Notes: generated from the letters alone by a model not told the origin. 64,000 nucleotides of DNA from an uncultured Pelagibacteraceae bacterium (GCA_902516465.1 CABXZD010000004.1:1-64000); one strand, 5' to 3'; shown: positions 1 through 10,657, counted from the stretch's first letter. Made by a program: numbers and translations.

Positions 1-127
1 TTTTAGCTAAATTAAATAATCTTTGATGACCCAAATGGAGGCCATCGAAATTTCCAATTAAAATTATTGAGCCTTTATGTCGAGCTTTAATACTAAAACT
101 ATTGTATAAAAAAATTGATTTTACCAT
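1..127 (-). CDS. ribF: Riboflavin kinase/FAD synthetase RibF, N-terminal part (runs off the window)
   Basis: This leftward reading frame begins with ATG at 127-125 and is open to the window edge, so only about 42 residues are visible. They contain ILIGNFDGLHLGHQRL, the nucleotide-binding GNFDGxHxGHQ motif at the start of bacterial RibF, which phosphorylates riboflavin to FMN and adenylylates FMN to FAD. The start overlaps the last 7 bases of the HAD gene upstream, so the two are very probably co-transcribed and translationally coupled; HAD-ribF adjacency is common in alphaproteobacteria. The kinase half lies outside the window and cannot be judged. Confidence 0.87.
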   Translation of the reverse strand, partial: MVKSIFLYNSFSIKARHKGSIILIGNFDGLHLGHQRLFNLAK

Positions 128-939
128 TTAAGCTCTGACTGAATATAATTACAAATTGTTTCATAGGATTTAGATATTTTTTCAATCCCATATTCTTTAA
201 TCTCATTTTTATGAATACCATTAGAAATGATTAAAGAATCGAAATTTAAAAGATTGGCTCCTTTTATGTCTGTGTTGAAATTATCACCAATAGATAAAAT
301 TTTTTTATTCTTATTATCAATAGACTGATTGTAAACTTCTGGATAGGGTTTTCCAAAATAAATAACCTCACCTCCCATTTTTTCAAAAATCATTGCTACT
401 GAACCAGCGCATAATTCTCTCACATCTCCTCTATTAACAATTAAATCAGGATTGGTGCAGATCATTTTTTTTTTTAAATTTTTTTCTAATAAGTTTTTAT
501 AATAGTTTAAATCTTTATTGTGTTCATCAAATAATCCTGTACATAATATATATTCGCTGTCATCAAAATTATCTTTTTTTAAATGTTTGAAGTCATTAAA
601 TAGATCAAAATCCCTCTGAGGACCAACATGAAAAAAACTTTTATTATTTAGTTCATTTTTTATATATTTGAGAGCAGCTTCACCTGAGGTAAAAACGTGA
701 TCTCTTATTTCTTTTTCTAAACCCATTTTTTCTAAAAAAGATTTAACTGTATTATTAGGCCTTGGTGCATTTGTTAGAAGAATATAGTCTTTATTTTTTT
801 TTGTAATCTCTTTGATAGTTTTTATAGCGTCTTTATGAAGAGTTATACCATTATGAACTACTCCCCATAGATCTATATAAAACAATTGATAATTGTCTAC
901 AATTGTGCGAAATCCATCTTTGTCTAAATTTTTGGTCAT
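121..939 (-). CDS. HAD-superfamily subclass IIA hydrolase (TIGR01459-like)
   Basis: A 272-residue HAD-family protein. Motif I reads YIDLWGVVHNG (nucleophile Asp about residue 23), in which the usual second aspartate of DxDGT is replaced by Trp; this D-x-W-G-V form is characteristic of the alphaproteobacterial TIGR01459-type group. Motif II threonine is seen in LLTNAPRP, and motif IV in SIGDNFNTDIKGA near the C-terminus. I chose ATG at 939 rather than the TTG one codon upstream. The family is annotated as sugar-phosphatase or nitrophenylphosphatase-like but the substrate is not known. It is followed by ribF with a 7-base overlap and diverges from groES, with about 120 bases of shared upstream region. 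Family assignment is firm; substrate is open. Confidence 0.88.
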   Translation of the reverse strand: MTKNLDKDGFRTIVDNYQLFYIDLWGVVHNGITLHKDAIKTIKEITKKNKDYILLTNAPRPNNTVKSFLEKMGLEKEIRDHVFTSGEAALKYIKNELNNKSFFHVGPQRDFDLFNDFKHLKKDNFDDSEYILCTGLFDEHNKDLNYYKNLLEKNLKKKMICTNPDLIVNRGDVRELCAGSVAMIFEKMGGEVIYFGKPYPEVYNQSIDNKNKKILSIGDNFNTDIKGANLLNFDSLIISNGIHKNEIKEYGIEKISKSYETICNYIQSELKW

Positions 940-1008
940 CAAAATAACCTATAAACCAAAAAAAGCTTAAATTCCCACATTTTTTAGCTAACTAATTTAT
1001 AACTATAT

Positions 1009-1040
1009 CTTGAAATAGTGTTCTCAATATCTATATGAAG
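1009..1040 (+). promoter_or_regulatory. Heat-shock (RpoH, sigma-32 type) promoter of groES-groEL
   Basis: CTTGAAA at 1009-1015 is the canonical sigma-32 -35 element. After 17 bases from the CTTG comes TCTATAT at 1030-1036, close to the alphaproteobacterial RpoH -10 (CYTATnT). Transcription would start around 1043, about 20 bases before the groES ATG. No CIRCE inverted repeat is visible, so control is more likely by RpoH than by HrcA. Confidence 0.7.
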
Positions 1041-1062
1041 ACCATATTTATAAAGGAGAATT

Positions 1063-1353
1063 ATGAAATTTAGACCGTTACATGATAGAGTTTTAATTGA
1101 AGTTTTAGATAGCAGCGAAAAGACAGCTGGCGGAATAATCATACCTGATACAGCTCAAGAAAAACCTCAAGAAGGAAAAGTTGTAGCTGTTGGAGGTGGT
1201 GCCAAGACCGAGGATGGGAAAAAAATACCAATGGATGTTAAAGTTGGAGATAAAGTTTTATTTGGTAAATGGTCTGGAACTGAAGTCAAAATAGACGGTA
1301 AAGAGTACAGCATAATGAAGGAGTCTGACATTATGGGTATTTCAAGCAAGTAA
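1063..1353 (+). CDS. groES: Co-chaperonin GroES (Hsp10)
   Basis: A 96-residue protein with the standard GroES length and landmarks: the N-terminal [12 protein letters not shown] strand, the mobile-loop region around [15 protein letters not shown] that docks on GroEL, and the [20 protein letters not shown] segment of the barrel. GroES caps the GroEL ring and encloses folding substrates in the cytoplasm. A strong ribosome binding site, AAAGGAG at 1052-1058, precedes the ATG, which is unusual in this window where most genes lack one. groEL follows 23 bases downstream with its own AAAGGAG. Expression should be heat-inducible from the promoter at 1009-1040. Confidence 0.98.
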   Translation: MKFRPLHDRVLIEVLDSSEKTAGGIIIPDTAQEKPQEGKVVAVGGGAKTEDGKKIPMDVKVGDKVLFGKWSGTEVKIDGKEYSIMKESDIMGISSK

Positions 1354-1358
1354 CTTAA

Positions 1359-3038
<1,680 letters not shown>

Positions 3039-3064
3039 TCCTCAATTCACTCAAACATAAATTC

Positions 3065-3095
3065 AAAAAGGCCATCTTTTGATGGCCTTTTTTTT
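3065..3095 (+). terminator. Intrinsic terminator of groES-groEL
   Basis: A perfect 10-base-pair stem, AAAGGCCATC (3067-3076) with GATGGCCTTT (3081-3090), closes a TTTT loop and runs into eight T (3088-3095). It lies 30-60 bases after the groEL stop. It is the cleanest rho-independent terminator in the window. Confidence 0.95.
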
Positions 3096-3115
3096 ATAAA
3101 AATTACAATAATATT

Positions 3116-3232
3116 ATGTCCAAACGATATAGTGGTAAATCTTTTAAAGACTCGAGTGTAAGTAAAAAACCAAAATTTAGTCTCAAAGAAAAAAGAAGAT
3201 TAAAAAGAGAAAAAGCAAAAAAAACAAAATAA
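3116..3232 (+). CDS. Possible 38-residue highly basic protein
   Basis: An ATG-initiated frame of 38 codons in the 280-base gap between groEL and typA. It begins MSKRYSGKSFKDSS and ends KRRLKREKAKKTK; about 40% of residues are Lys or Arg with no cysteine or membrane segment. Such composition would suit a nucleic-acid or ribosome-associated small protein, but it is also what an A-rich intergenic sequence yields by chance. No ribosome binding site is visible. It starts 20 bases after the groEL terminator. I report it because the N-terminal half is not pure low complexity (Tyr, Ser, Gly, Phe, Asp) and the frame fills the gap sensibly. Confidence 0.5.
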   Translation: MSKRYSGKSFKDSSVSKKPKFSLKEKRRLKREKAKKTK

Positions 3233-3318
3233 CAACATATTTTTTTCAAAATTATAATATTTCTTAAGGTTTTTTAGAGTTTTCAAAAAAAAAAATTAAT
3301 ATATAAGAGCCACAAATT

Positions 3319-5145
3319 ATGAATGACAATATAAGAAACATCACAATTATTGCACATGTTGACCACGGCAAAACTACTTTAATTGATAATTTGATGAAAC
3401 AAAGTGGGTCTTTTAGAGAAAACGAAGTTGTTGATGAAAGATTAATGGATTCTGGTGAACTTGAAAAAGAAAGAGGTATAACAATCTTAGCAAAACCTGC
3501 CTCGATCAATTGGAAAAACTCAAGGATTAATATTATTGATACTCCCGGCCACAGGGATTTTGCTGCGGAAGTTGAAAGAGTATTGAGTATGGCTGATGGA
3601 GCTTTGTTATTAATAGACTCAGCTGAAGGTGTAATGCCTCAAACAAAATTTGTTTTGTCAAAAGCTTTGCAGCAAGGCTTAAAACCAATTGTTGTTATTA
3701 ATAAGTTAGATAAAACTGATCAAAGAGCAAATGAAGTTTTAGATGAAACTTTTGATTTATTTGTGAGTTTAGATGCAAATGAAGAACAATTAGATTTTCC
3801 GGTTTTGTATGCAAGTGGAAGATCTGGGTGGGCTGATAAAGAAGTAGATGGCCCTAGAAAAAATTTAGACTCTCTTTTAGATCAAATTATTGAACACGTA
3901 AAACCTGCAAAATTAGATAAGTCAAAACCATTTGCAATGCTTTCCACACTTCTTTATGCAGATAACTTTCTAGGTAGAAGTTTAGTTGGCAGAATTACTC
4001 AAGGTACAGCGAAAGCAAATCAAGTTATTAAAGCCATAAATTTAAAAGGTGAAAAAGTTGATGAGGGAAGACTTACAAAAATTTTTAGATACGAGGGAAC
4101 AAAAAAAGTTCCCATTGAGGTCGGCGAGGCAGGTGATATTGTTATAGTGGCGGGTTTGGAAAAAGCGAATGTTGCAGATACAATTTGTGATCTTGATGTA
4201 AATGAACCAATCAAAGCTACTCCTATTGATCCTCCTACTATGTCCATTACTATTACAGTTAATACTTCTCCTTTAGCTGGCACAGAAGGTAAAAAACTTA
4301 CTAGCACACAAATTAGAGATAGGCTTATTCTTGAAGCACAAAATAATGTTGGGATTACATTTTCAAAAAATAATGATAATGACTCTTTTGTTGTTAGTGG
4401 CAGAGGTGAACTAATGTTGGAAATATTGCTTACTCAGATGAGAAGAGAGGGATTTGAGATGACTGTCAGTCCACCAAAAGTTTTATACAAAAAAGATGAT
4501 AATGGTAATAAACTTGAGCCCTTAGAAGAAATCACTATGGACCTTGATGAAGAATATTCATCTAAAATAATTGACTCGATGAATAAAAGAAAAGGTAAAT
4601 TAATTGAGTTAAAAGATACAGGTAAAAATAAAAAAAGATTAATTTTCCACGCACCTACAAGGGGTTTGATGGGTTATACTAGTAAATTTCTTACACTTAC
4701 AAAAGGTAATGGTGTAATAAATAGACTTTTTCACGGATATGGAGCATTTGAAGGTGAAATGGAGGGGAGAAGAAATGGTGCCTTAATATCTATGGAACAA
4801 GGTAAAGCTGTTGCTTTTGCAATATTCAATTTACAAGCTAGAGGTGAGATGTTTGTAACTCATAACGATCCTGTTTATCCCGGTATGATAGTAGGTTTAT
4901 CTCCAAAACCAGGTGATATGATTATTAATGTAATGAAGGGAAAAAAATTAACTAATATGAGAACACAAGGAACTGACGAAAACATTGTACTTACCCCAGT
5001 AAGAAAAATGTCGATAGCAGAACAATTAAGTATATTAAATTCAGACGAAGCTTTAGAAATTACACCAGAATCGTGCAGATTAAGAAAGGCTATTCTTGAT
5101 CCACATGAAAGAAAGAGAAATGAAAAATCTGGAGCAGCAGCTTAG
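3319..5145 (+). CDS. typA: Ribosome-associated GTPase TypA/BipA
   Basis: A 608-residue translational GTPase, the usual BipA length. G1 is AHVDHGKTTL near residue 12, the effector region is ERGITILAKP, G3 is DTPGHRDF and G4 is NKLD. EF-G-like domains II, III and V follow, with the BipA-specific C-terminal domain that includes the THNDPVYPGMIVG segment. BipA assists 50S assembly and translation under stress or low temperature. The gene stands alone on the plus strand and its TAG overlaps the TAA of the convergent membrane-protein gene by 4 bases (TTAG at 5142-5145). Assignment is secure. Confidence 0.98.
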   Translation: MNDNIRNITIIAHVDHGKTTLIDNLMKQSGSFRENEVVDERLMDSGELEKERGITILAKPASINWKNSRINIIDTPGHRDFAAEVERVLSMADGALLLIDSAEGVMPQTKFVLSKALQQGLKPIVVINKLDKTDQRANEVLDETFDLFVSLDANEEQLDFPVLYASGRSGWADKEVDGPRKNLDSLLDQIIEHVKPAKLDKSKPFAMLSTLLYADNFLGRSLVGRITQGTAKANQVIKAINLKGEKVDEGRLTKIFRYEGTKKVPIEVGEAGDIVIVAGLEKANVADTICDLDVNEPIKATPIDPPTMSITITVNTSPLAGTEGKKLTSTQIRDRLILEAQNNVGITFSKNNDNDSFVVSGRGELMLEILLTQMRREGFEMTVSPPKVLYKKDDNGNKLEPLEEITMDLDEEYSSKIIDSMNKRKGKLIELKDTGKNKKRLIFHAPTRGLMGYTSKFLTLTKGNGVINRLFHGYGAFEGEMEGRRNGALISMEQGKAVAFAIFNLQARGEMFVTHNDPVYPGMIVGLSPKPGDMIINVMKGKKLTNMRTQGTDENIVLTPVRKMSIAEQLSILNSDEALEITPESCRLRKAILDPHERKRNEKSGAAA

Positions 5146-5789
5146 TCAAACATTCTGCCGACTAAGTATAAACCTAAAGCAACACAAGGACCAATTCCAA
5201 AAGCAAAAAGTAAAGTTCCCACTCCTACAGTTCCACCTAAATACCATCCAATACTTACAACAGAAATCTCTAAAAATGCTCTTACAGCAGCTACTGGTAG
5301 GTTTGTTTTTTTTTGCAGACCAATCATCAAACCATCTCTTGGCCCTGGCCCGAGATTAGATACTAAATAAATACCTCCGCCAATGCCAACAATAATCACT
5401 GAAATTATTGCTAAAATTAATTGATGTAGGTAGTTAGATGGGGTTGGAACAAATTTTATACAAAGATCAATCATTAATGCAATTATGATTGCATTTAAGA
5501 TTGTTCCCATTCCAGGTTTTTGACCAAGCGGTATCCACAGAATTAAAACCGCAACACTAATCAAAAATGTTATTGTTCCTATACTTAAGTTAACATTTAA
5601 CGAAATACCTTGCGCTAAAACACTCCACGGAGATGCACCAGTAAAAGATACAATTAATAAACCCTCTCCAAGACCAAACAAAATCAGACCAAAACATAGA
5701 AAAAAGAAGGTAGAGAATTTTGGTTTAAAATTATAAGGCTTATCTGAACTCCAATTGACCCTTGGTATTTTCTTAATTTTTAAAAACAT
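5142..5789 (-). CDS. YczE/YyaS/YitT-type integral membrane protein
   Basis: A 215-residue protein with about five hydrophobic spans (roughly 28-50, 75-97, 100-118, 122-145, 165-205) after a charged 25-residue cytoplasmic start. The repeated GASPWSVLAQGIS and LGPGPRDGLMIGLQ segments are typical of the YczE/YitT group, whose molecular role is unknown, although some members influence secretion or lipopeptide production in Bacillus. It ends tail-to-tail with typA with a 4-base overlap and diverges from the next gene. Transport or a membrane-scaffold function is possible; nothing in the sequence names a substrate. Confidence 0.8.
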   Translation of the reverse strand: MFLKIKKIPRVNWSSDKPYNFKPKFSTFFFLCFGLILFGLGEGLLIVSFTGASPWSVLAQGISLNVNLSIGTITFLISVAVLILWIPLGQKPGMGTILNAIIIALMIDLCIKFVPTPSNYLHQLILAIISVIIVGIGGGIYLVSNLGPGPRDGLMIGLQKKTNLPVAAVRAFLEISVVSIGWYLGGTVGVGTLLFAFGIGPCVALGLYLVGRMFD

Positions 5790-5838
5790 TCTAATAAGTT
5801 ATTTCTATTGTTAATAAAGTCTATTAAACTATTAGTTA

Positions 5839-6519
5839 ATGAAAAAAATTATAGTCATTTTATTTCTCTTAATTTATCCAACAAATTCAATTGCTCATAT
5901 TGGACATTATATTAAATACAAGAAAATAGAGATGGAAATTTATAGAAATGGTGAGCTGATTGGTTATAATCATTATTTTTTCAATAGAAATGGGAAGGAA
6001 ACTATTGTTACAAATCAAATTAAGTTTGTAGTGAAGATTTTAGGAGCAACAGTTTTTCAAGTTGAGGGCTATAGTGAGGAAAAATATATCAAAGATCAAT
6101 TAGTTTCTTACAACTCTAAAACTTTACAAAATAAGAGAGAAAAGTTCGTAAATCTAAAATTTAATGAAATAAATAAAAAATTTGATATCAAAGGCTCTTC
6201 CTATAATGGAGAAGCCTCAACTGATAATGTTATTGGAAATTGGTGGAATCATAAGATTTTGCAAGCAAGTTCTCAAATAAGTCCAATCTCTGGAAGTATA
6301 AAGAAACAGGTAGTAACTTTTGTTGGCAAAGAGAAAATTGATCTTAACGGAAAGTTTTATGAAGTAGATCATTTTACACTGAAATCTAAAGATATGAATA
6401 TACCTGAGGATAAAAGATTGGACTTTAATATTTGGTATGATCAAAAAAATTTAAGGATTTTGAGAGTCTCTTATTCAAGAATGGGTAATTGGGAATATAG
6501 AGTTAAAAATTTCGAGTAA
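5839..6519 (+). CDS. Secreted protein of unknown function (DUF6134-like)
   Basis: A 226-residue protein with a clear Sec signal peptide, MKKIIVILFLLIYPTNSIAH, probably cut after SIA (about residue 19). The mature part is predicted beta-rich, with repeated short strands and a conserved-looking NWWNHKIL and FNIWYDQKNLRILRVSY toward the C-terminus, resembling the DUF6134 family of periplasmic proteins. It would act in the periplasm or outer membrane; no catalytic motif is visible. It ends one base before the convergent FAD oxidoreductase. Assignment to DUF6134 is from memory of the pattern. Confidence 0.7.
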   Translation: MKKIIVILFLLIYPTNSIAHIGHYIKYKKIEMEIYRNGELIGYNHYFFNRNGKETIVTNQIKFVVKILGATVFQVEGYSEEKYIKDQLVSYNSKTLQNKREKFVNLKFNEINKKFDIKGSSYNGEASTDNVIGNWWNHKILQASSQISPISGSIKKQVVTFVGKEKIDLNGKFYEVDHFTLKSKDMNIPEDKRLDFNIWYDQKNLRILRVSYSRMGNWEYRVKNFE

Positions 6520-6520
6520 T

Positions 6521-7492
6521 TTATTTCGAAATTTTTCTAAATAAATCTTGTGCACTTATCCATCCAGATTCTAGTCTAGGTCCTACTAACCAGTCAGCAC
6601 AAACACCTAATTTTTTGTTTGGGTCCCAATAACTTTTAATTCTAAATGGTTTTGAATTAGAAGAATATCTCCAACCATGATTGAGAGAGTAATTAATTTT
6701 TGTTTTTTTAATATTTGAAAGTTTGAAAAATTTATCAATCATGATCTTTGAATTCTCATTTTTATTATTCTTATTTTGATTAATATTTTTATTAGCCCAT
6801 TTAAATGTACTTTGAAGCGTCCATAAATCATACTTTGATTTAAATCTTTTTTTAGAATTTTCATTTCCAGCCCAACCAAGAATTGGATCTTCAAAAAGGT
6901 AACTACTATTGGATTTCTTGTTTTTTTTTATAGCAATCATGGTAGTAATATTTGCATCCATTTTTATAGATTTATTCAAAAAAGGATTATTTATAAATTT
7001 TTTAGAAAGTTTTTTTAATTGTGGAAAAGGACAAGTCAAAATTAGGTTTTTAAAATATCTCAATTTTCCATCATTAAATAACAAATACCAAAGCTTATTT
7101 TTATAATAGATTTTTTTTAATTCACTGTGGTATTTACAATTAATTTTTTTTAGTAAATATTTGCTAATATCATTGTTTCCATTTTTACCAATTATTTTCA
7201 GATGTTTTTTATCCTCTTTTTTTTTTGAATTAAGAAAAACGTGTTTGCCACCCCATACCTTTAAAATTCTTTTTTTTATTAAATCTTTAGTAAATTTTCT
7301 AAATTCCCTAGTTTTTGGTGAAATATATTGGGTACCATGATCAAAACCTGTTTTGCCTTTTATTCTTTTGAAAGATGCACGACCTCCTGGGCCTCTTGCT
7401 TTGTCAAACAAAATTACCGAATGTTTTTTATTAAGAAGATTTGCAATCGTGGCTCCGGAAATTCCAGAACCAATTATACAAAATTCACTCAT
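6521..7492 (-). CDS. FAD/NAD(P)-binding oxidoreductase, renalase-like (COG3380 type)
   Basis: A 323-residue flavoprotein. The dinucleotide-binding fold is at the very N-terminus (CIIGSGISGATIANLL, GxGxxG), followed by the second ribose-binding stretch FDKARGPGGRASF, which is typical of the COG3380/renalase-like amine oxidase group. The C-terminal DWLVGPRLESGWISAQDL closes the FAD site. The reaction is unknown for bacterial members of this group. Its start overlaps the tldE/pmbA stop by four bases (ATGA), so it is the last gene of a tldD-pmbA-oxidoreductase operon; the association is suggestive but its meaning is not known. Confidence 0.83.
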   Translation of the reverse strand: MSEFCIIGSGISGATIANLLNKKHSVILFDKARGPGGRASFKRIKGKTGFDHGTQYISPKTREFRKFTKDLIKKRILKVWGGKHVFLNSKKKEDKKHLKIIGKNGNNDISKYLLKKINCKYHSELKKIYYKNKLWYLLFNDGKLRYFKNLILTCPFPQLKKLSKKFINNPFLNKSIKMDANITTMIAIKKNKKSNSSYLFEDPILGWAGNENSKKRFKSKYDLWTLQSTFKWANKNINQNKNNKNENSKIMIDKFFKLSNIKKTKINYSLNHGWRYSSNSKPFRIKSYWDPNKKLGVCADWLVGPRLESGWISAQDLFRKISK

Positions 7493-8805
7493 TTACCGGC
7501 TACAACCATTCCCTCTATCAACATGGTTGGTGAGTTAGTTGCATATTTGAACTCCAAGTCATTTGCTAAGGTAATACTTTGAAACATTTCCTTGAAATTA
7601 CCTGCAATGGTAATTTCATTTATTGGGCACTTAAATTCACCATTTTCTACTAAAAATCCTGTCGCCCCTACTGAATAATCACCAGTTACAATATTGCTTC
7701 CATGACCTATGGTTTCTGTAATATATAGACTTTTTGAACTTGAATTCAATAAGTCTTTAAAACTAATGTTTCCATTTTCAAAATAAAGATTACTTGTTCC
7801 TCCACATCTTCCATTTGATTTAAGATTTAATTTTTTTCCATTGTAGGTATCAATTAGATAATGTTTTAAAATTCCTTGATCCACTAGTTTAAGTGTATCA
7901 GACTTTACACCTTCGTTATCAAAATTTCTTGAACCTAAACCTTTAAGTATATCAGGTTTATCAACCACATTAATATTATCTGAAAATACTTTTTGATTTA
8001 CTTTGTCTTTTAAAAAAGAAGTTCCTCTTGATATTGCTGATGAAGAAATAGCACCTGCAAAATTGCTCAATATTCCCTTGGCTATTCTTTTGTCAAAAAT
8101 TATAGCAATTTTTTCACTCCCAATTTTTTTTGGACTTAATTTTCTTATAGTTTGATTAGCAGCTAGTTTGCCTAATACAGCAGCATCATCCAGATCTTTA
8201 AGAAAACATTTGCTAGTATATTCATAGTCTCTCTCCATACTTTTTTCATCTTTTGCAACTGTTACGCTTGATGCTGTAAATGAAGAGGTTTTATAACCGT
8301 CACAAAAACCTTCACTATTGGCTAAAACAAAATTAGATTTATTTTGAGCAAAACTAGACTCAGTATTAATAATTTTTTCATCGCTGGAAGCAGCAGATTC
8401 TAATTTTTTTAAGTAATCTATTTTTTGATCATTTTCTATATAAGTTTCATCATAGAGATCTAAATCTTTAACTTCTTTTGCCAATAAATCTCTGTCTGGT
8501 AATGAGTTAAATTCGTCCTCAGGAGTATTTTTTGTTGTCTCAACACATTTTTCAATCAAAATATTTAAATTATCATCTAGCAAATTTGAGGAAGATATTG
8601 AGGATTTTTTTTTACCAATGTAAGTAGTAATACTTATACCTAGATCATCTGACCTATTAGACTCATCTAATCTTTTATTTCTAAAATTAACAGTTTCAGA
8701 AACAGAGTTCTTTACAACTACACTTGACTCCGTTGCACCTAATTTCTTCGCTAAGTCCAAACAATATGAGGCTTTATCCTCTAAGAATTCTTGATCTTTG
8801 ACCAT
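7489..8805 (-). CDS. pmbA: TldE/PmbA subunit of the TldD/E metalloprotease
   Basis: A 438-residue member of the TldD/PmbA family that lacks the HExxxH zinc motif, as expected for the TldE (PmbA) partner. It carries family landmarks such as GRCGGTSNLYFENG and VTGDYSVGATGFLVENGE. In E. coli TldD and TldE form a heterodimeric protease that degrades unfolded short peptides and takes part in maturation of microcin B17. It directly follows tldD on the minus strand without a gap and overlaps the next oxidoreductase gene by 4 bases. Confidence 0.95.
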   Translation of the reverse strand: MVKDQEFLEDKASYCLDLAKKLGATESSVVVKNSVSETVNFRNKRLDESNRSDDLGISITTYIGKKKSSISSSNLLDDNLNILIEKCVETTKNTPEDEFNSLPDRDLLAKEVKDLDLYDETYIENDQKIDYLKKLESAASSDEKIINTESSFAQNKSNFVLANSEGFCDGYKTSSFTASSVTVAKDEKSMERDYEYTSKCFLKDLDDAAVLGKLAANQTIRKLSPKKIGSEKIAIIFDKRIAKGILSNFAGAISSSAISRGTSFLKDKVNQKVFSDNINVVDKPDILKGLGSRNFDNEGVKSDTLKLVDQGILKHYLIDTYNGKKLNLKSNGRCGGTSNLYFENGNISFKDLLNSSSKSLYITETIGHGSNIVTGDYSVGATGFLVENGEFKCPINEITIAGNFKEMFQSITLANDLEFKYATNSPTMLIEGMVVAGK

Positions 8806-10227
8806 TTAAAGTTTGGTACCGCCAACAGTCATCTTATTGATTAATATAGATGGCTGTGCAACGCCTACGGGGACCCCTTGGCCAGCTTTACCGCATGTTC
8901 CAATACCAGGATCCATCATCATATCATTCCCTACCATAGAAACTTCTTTCAAAATTGACGGACCATCTCCAATTAATGTTGCACCTTTAATTGGTGACCC
9001 AATTTTACCATTAACAATTTCATAAGCTTCTGTGCAATTAAATACAAATTTTCCAGATGTAATATCAACTTGTCCGCCACCAAAACTAACTGCAAAAATA
9101 CCTTTATCGACAGCCTTAATCATTTCATCCTGAGTTTGATTACCACTTAGCATCATAGTATTTCTCATTCTGGGCATAACTATATGTCTGTAATTTTCTC
9201 TTCTTCCACTACCAGTAGATCTTGTTTTCATTAAACGTGCATTTAATCGGTCTTGCATAAAATTTTTTAAAATTCCATTTTCAATTAAAACAGTTTTTTC
9301 TGTTGGTGTTCCCTCATCATCTATTGTCAAACTACCTCTTCTATTATCAATAGTTCCATCATCAACAATCGTTACTCCCTCGCTTGCAACTTTTTGGCCC
9401 ATCAAATTATGAAAAGCTGAAGTTTTCTTTCTATTGAAATCTCCTTCTAAACCATGACCAACAGCTTCATGAATTAATATTGCTGGCCAACCTGGTCCTA
9501 GCACAACCTTCATCTCACCAGCTGGTGCAGGTTTACTTTCTAAATTCACTGATGCTATTCTTAAAGCCTCATCACAAACACTTTTCCAATTATCATCTTT
9601 TAAATATGAATCATAAGATTGTCTTCCACCAACACCATATACTCCTGTTTCTTTTCTACCATCTTTTTCAAGCATTACTGATACATTAAATCTTATTAAG
9701 GGACGAACATCTGATAAAGTCTCTCCACCAGATCTAATTATTTCTACAGACTTTTGCTCACCCAAAAAATTAGCTGTAACTTGTTTAACTTTGTCATTTT
9801 TAGATCTTAAATAACTGTTTACATCATTAAGTATCTTAATTTTTTCATTAAGCGATTTTTGTTCAATAGGATTAATATTGTCATAATATTTTTTATTAGA
9901 TTTTGGAATTTCATGATTGTAAGTACCTTTTGCAGATTTAAGCGTTGACTTTAAATTTTTTGAAGATTGTCTTAATGAATTTTTTGAAATTTCATTAGAA
10001 TGTGAATAGGCAACCACTTCATCAGAAATTGCTCTAAATCCAAATCCTAAATCAGAATTATAACTAGAGTTTTTTATCTTATTATCGTCTAATAAAATTA
10101 CCTCAGATTTTGAGTTTTCTAAGTATAATTCGCCATCATCACATTTTTGTAAAGTTTCAGAAATAATATTTTCAGCCTCACTTCTAGATAGATCTGATTT
10201 TTCAAAGAAATTACTCATAAGCGACAT
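8806..10227 (-). CDS. tldD: TldD catalytic subunit of the TldD/E metalloprotease
   Basis: A 473-residue protein with the catalytic zinc motif HEAVGHGLEGD (His253, Glu254, His258) in ILIHEAVGHGLEGD. The C-terminal half contains the family blocks DDEGTPTEKTVLIENG and GQVDITSGKFVFN. It cleaves peptides inside a chamber shared with TldE, encoded immediately downstream. I kept ATG at 10227; a second ATG three codons in is also possible. It heads the operon and faces the DCC-family gene across an 82-base divergent region. Confidence 0.96.
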   Translation of the reverse strand: MSLMSNFFEKSDLSRSEAENIISETLQKCDDGELYLENSKSEVILLDDNKIKNSSYNSDLGFGFRAISDEVVAYSHSNEISKNSLRQSSKNLKSTLKSAKGTYNHEIPKSNKKYYDNINPIEQKSLNEKIKILNDVNSYLRSKNDKVKQVTANFLGEQKSVEIIRSGGETLSDVRPLIRFNVSVMLEKDGRKETGVYGVGGRQSYDSYLKDDNWKSVCDEALRIASVNLESKPAPAGEMKVVLGPGWPAILIHEAVGHGLEGDFNRKKTSAFHNLMGQKVASEGVTIVDDGTIDNRRGSLTIDDEGTPTEKTVLIENGILKNFMQDRLNARLMKTRSTGSGRRENYRHIVMPRMRNTMMLSGNQTQDEMIKAVDKGIFAVSFGGGQVDITSGKFVFNCTEAYEIVNGKIGSPIKGATLIGDGPSILKEVSMVGNDMMMDPGIGTCGKAGQGVPVGVAQPSILINKMTVGGTKL

Positions 10228-10309
10228 TAAATAGATTGTTTCACGTAATTTTCAACTAGAGTATTTTACGCATGTACACATTTCACATATATTAGTAAAT
10301 AATGCTATT

Positions 10310-10657
10310 ATGAAGGTATATTTTAACAATTCCTGTAAAATTTGTAAGGCTGAAATCAACTTATATAAAAAAGAGAAAATCGAGGATATTGATTGGGTAG
10401 ATATCACTGATAATAGTTTGGCGGAAAAAGAAACTTCAAGAAATAGTAAACAACTTTTAAGAAGACTTCATGTTAAACAAGACGAAAAAGTTATTGAAGG
10501 TGCTGAAGCATTTCTATTAGTATGGAAAAAAATACCTAAGTATAATTTTCTATACAATTTTTTCAAAATACCCATTATTTTTCATTTGTTCTCGTTCGGA
10601 TATGAAATAGTCGCATATTTTCTATATCTTAAAAATAAAAAACAATTAAAAAATTAA
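10310..10657 (+). CDS. DCC-family thiol-disulfide oxidoreductase-like protein (DUF393)
   Basis: A 115-residue protein starting MKVYFNNSCKICKAE. This matches the DUF393/DCC family start (YFDGxCxxC) with the CxxC pair as C-K-I-C; the first Asp-Gly is replaced by Asn-Asn. The family has a thioredoxin-like fold and is presumed redox active, without a settled substrate. The C-terminal 25 residues (FHLFSFGYEIVAYFLYL) are hydrophobic and may touch the membrane. Its TAA overlaps the TAA of the convergent 97-residue gene in the palindrome TTAA at 10654-10657. Confidence 0.78.
   Translation: MKVYFNNSCKICKAEINLYKKEKIEDIDWVDITDNSLAEKETSRNSKQLLRRLHVKQDEKVIEGAEAFLLVWKKIPKYNFLYNFFKIPIIFHLFSFGYEIVAYFLYLKNKKQLKN

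Noticed and set aside
1041..1062. RNA thermometer in the groES leader
   Set aside because: No strand complementary to AAAGGAG is found in the 20-base leader.
1167..1349. Antisense reading frames over groES, groEL (2096-2365), typA (4020-4307), the RND pump, polA and others
   Set aside because: They lie opposite strongly conserved genes, have serine/leucine/proline-rich shadow composition and no start signals or recognisable motifs.
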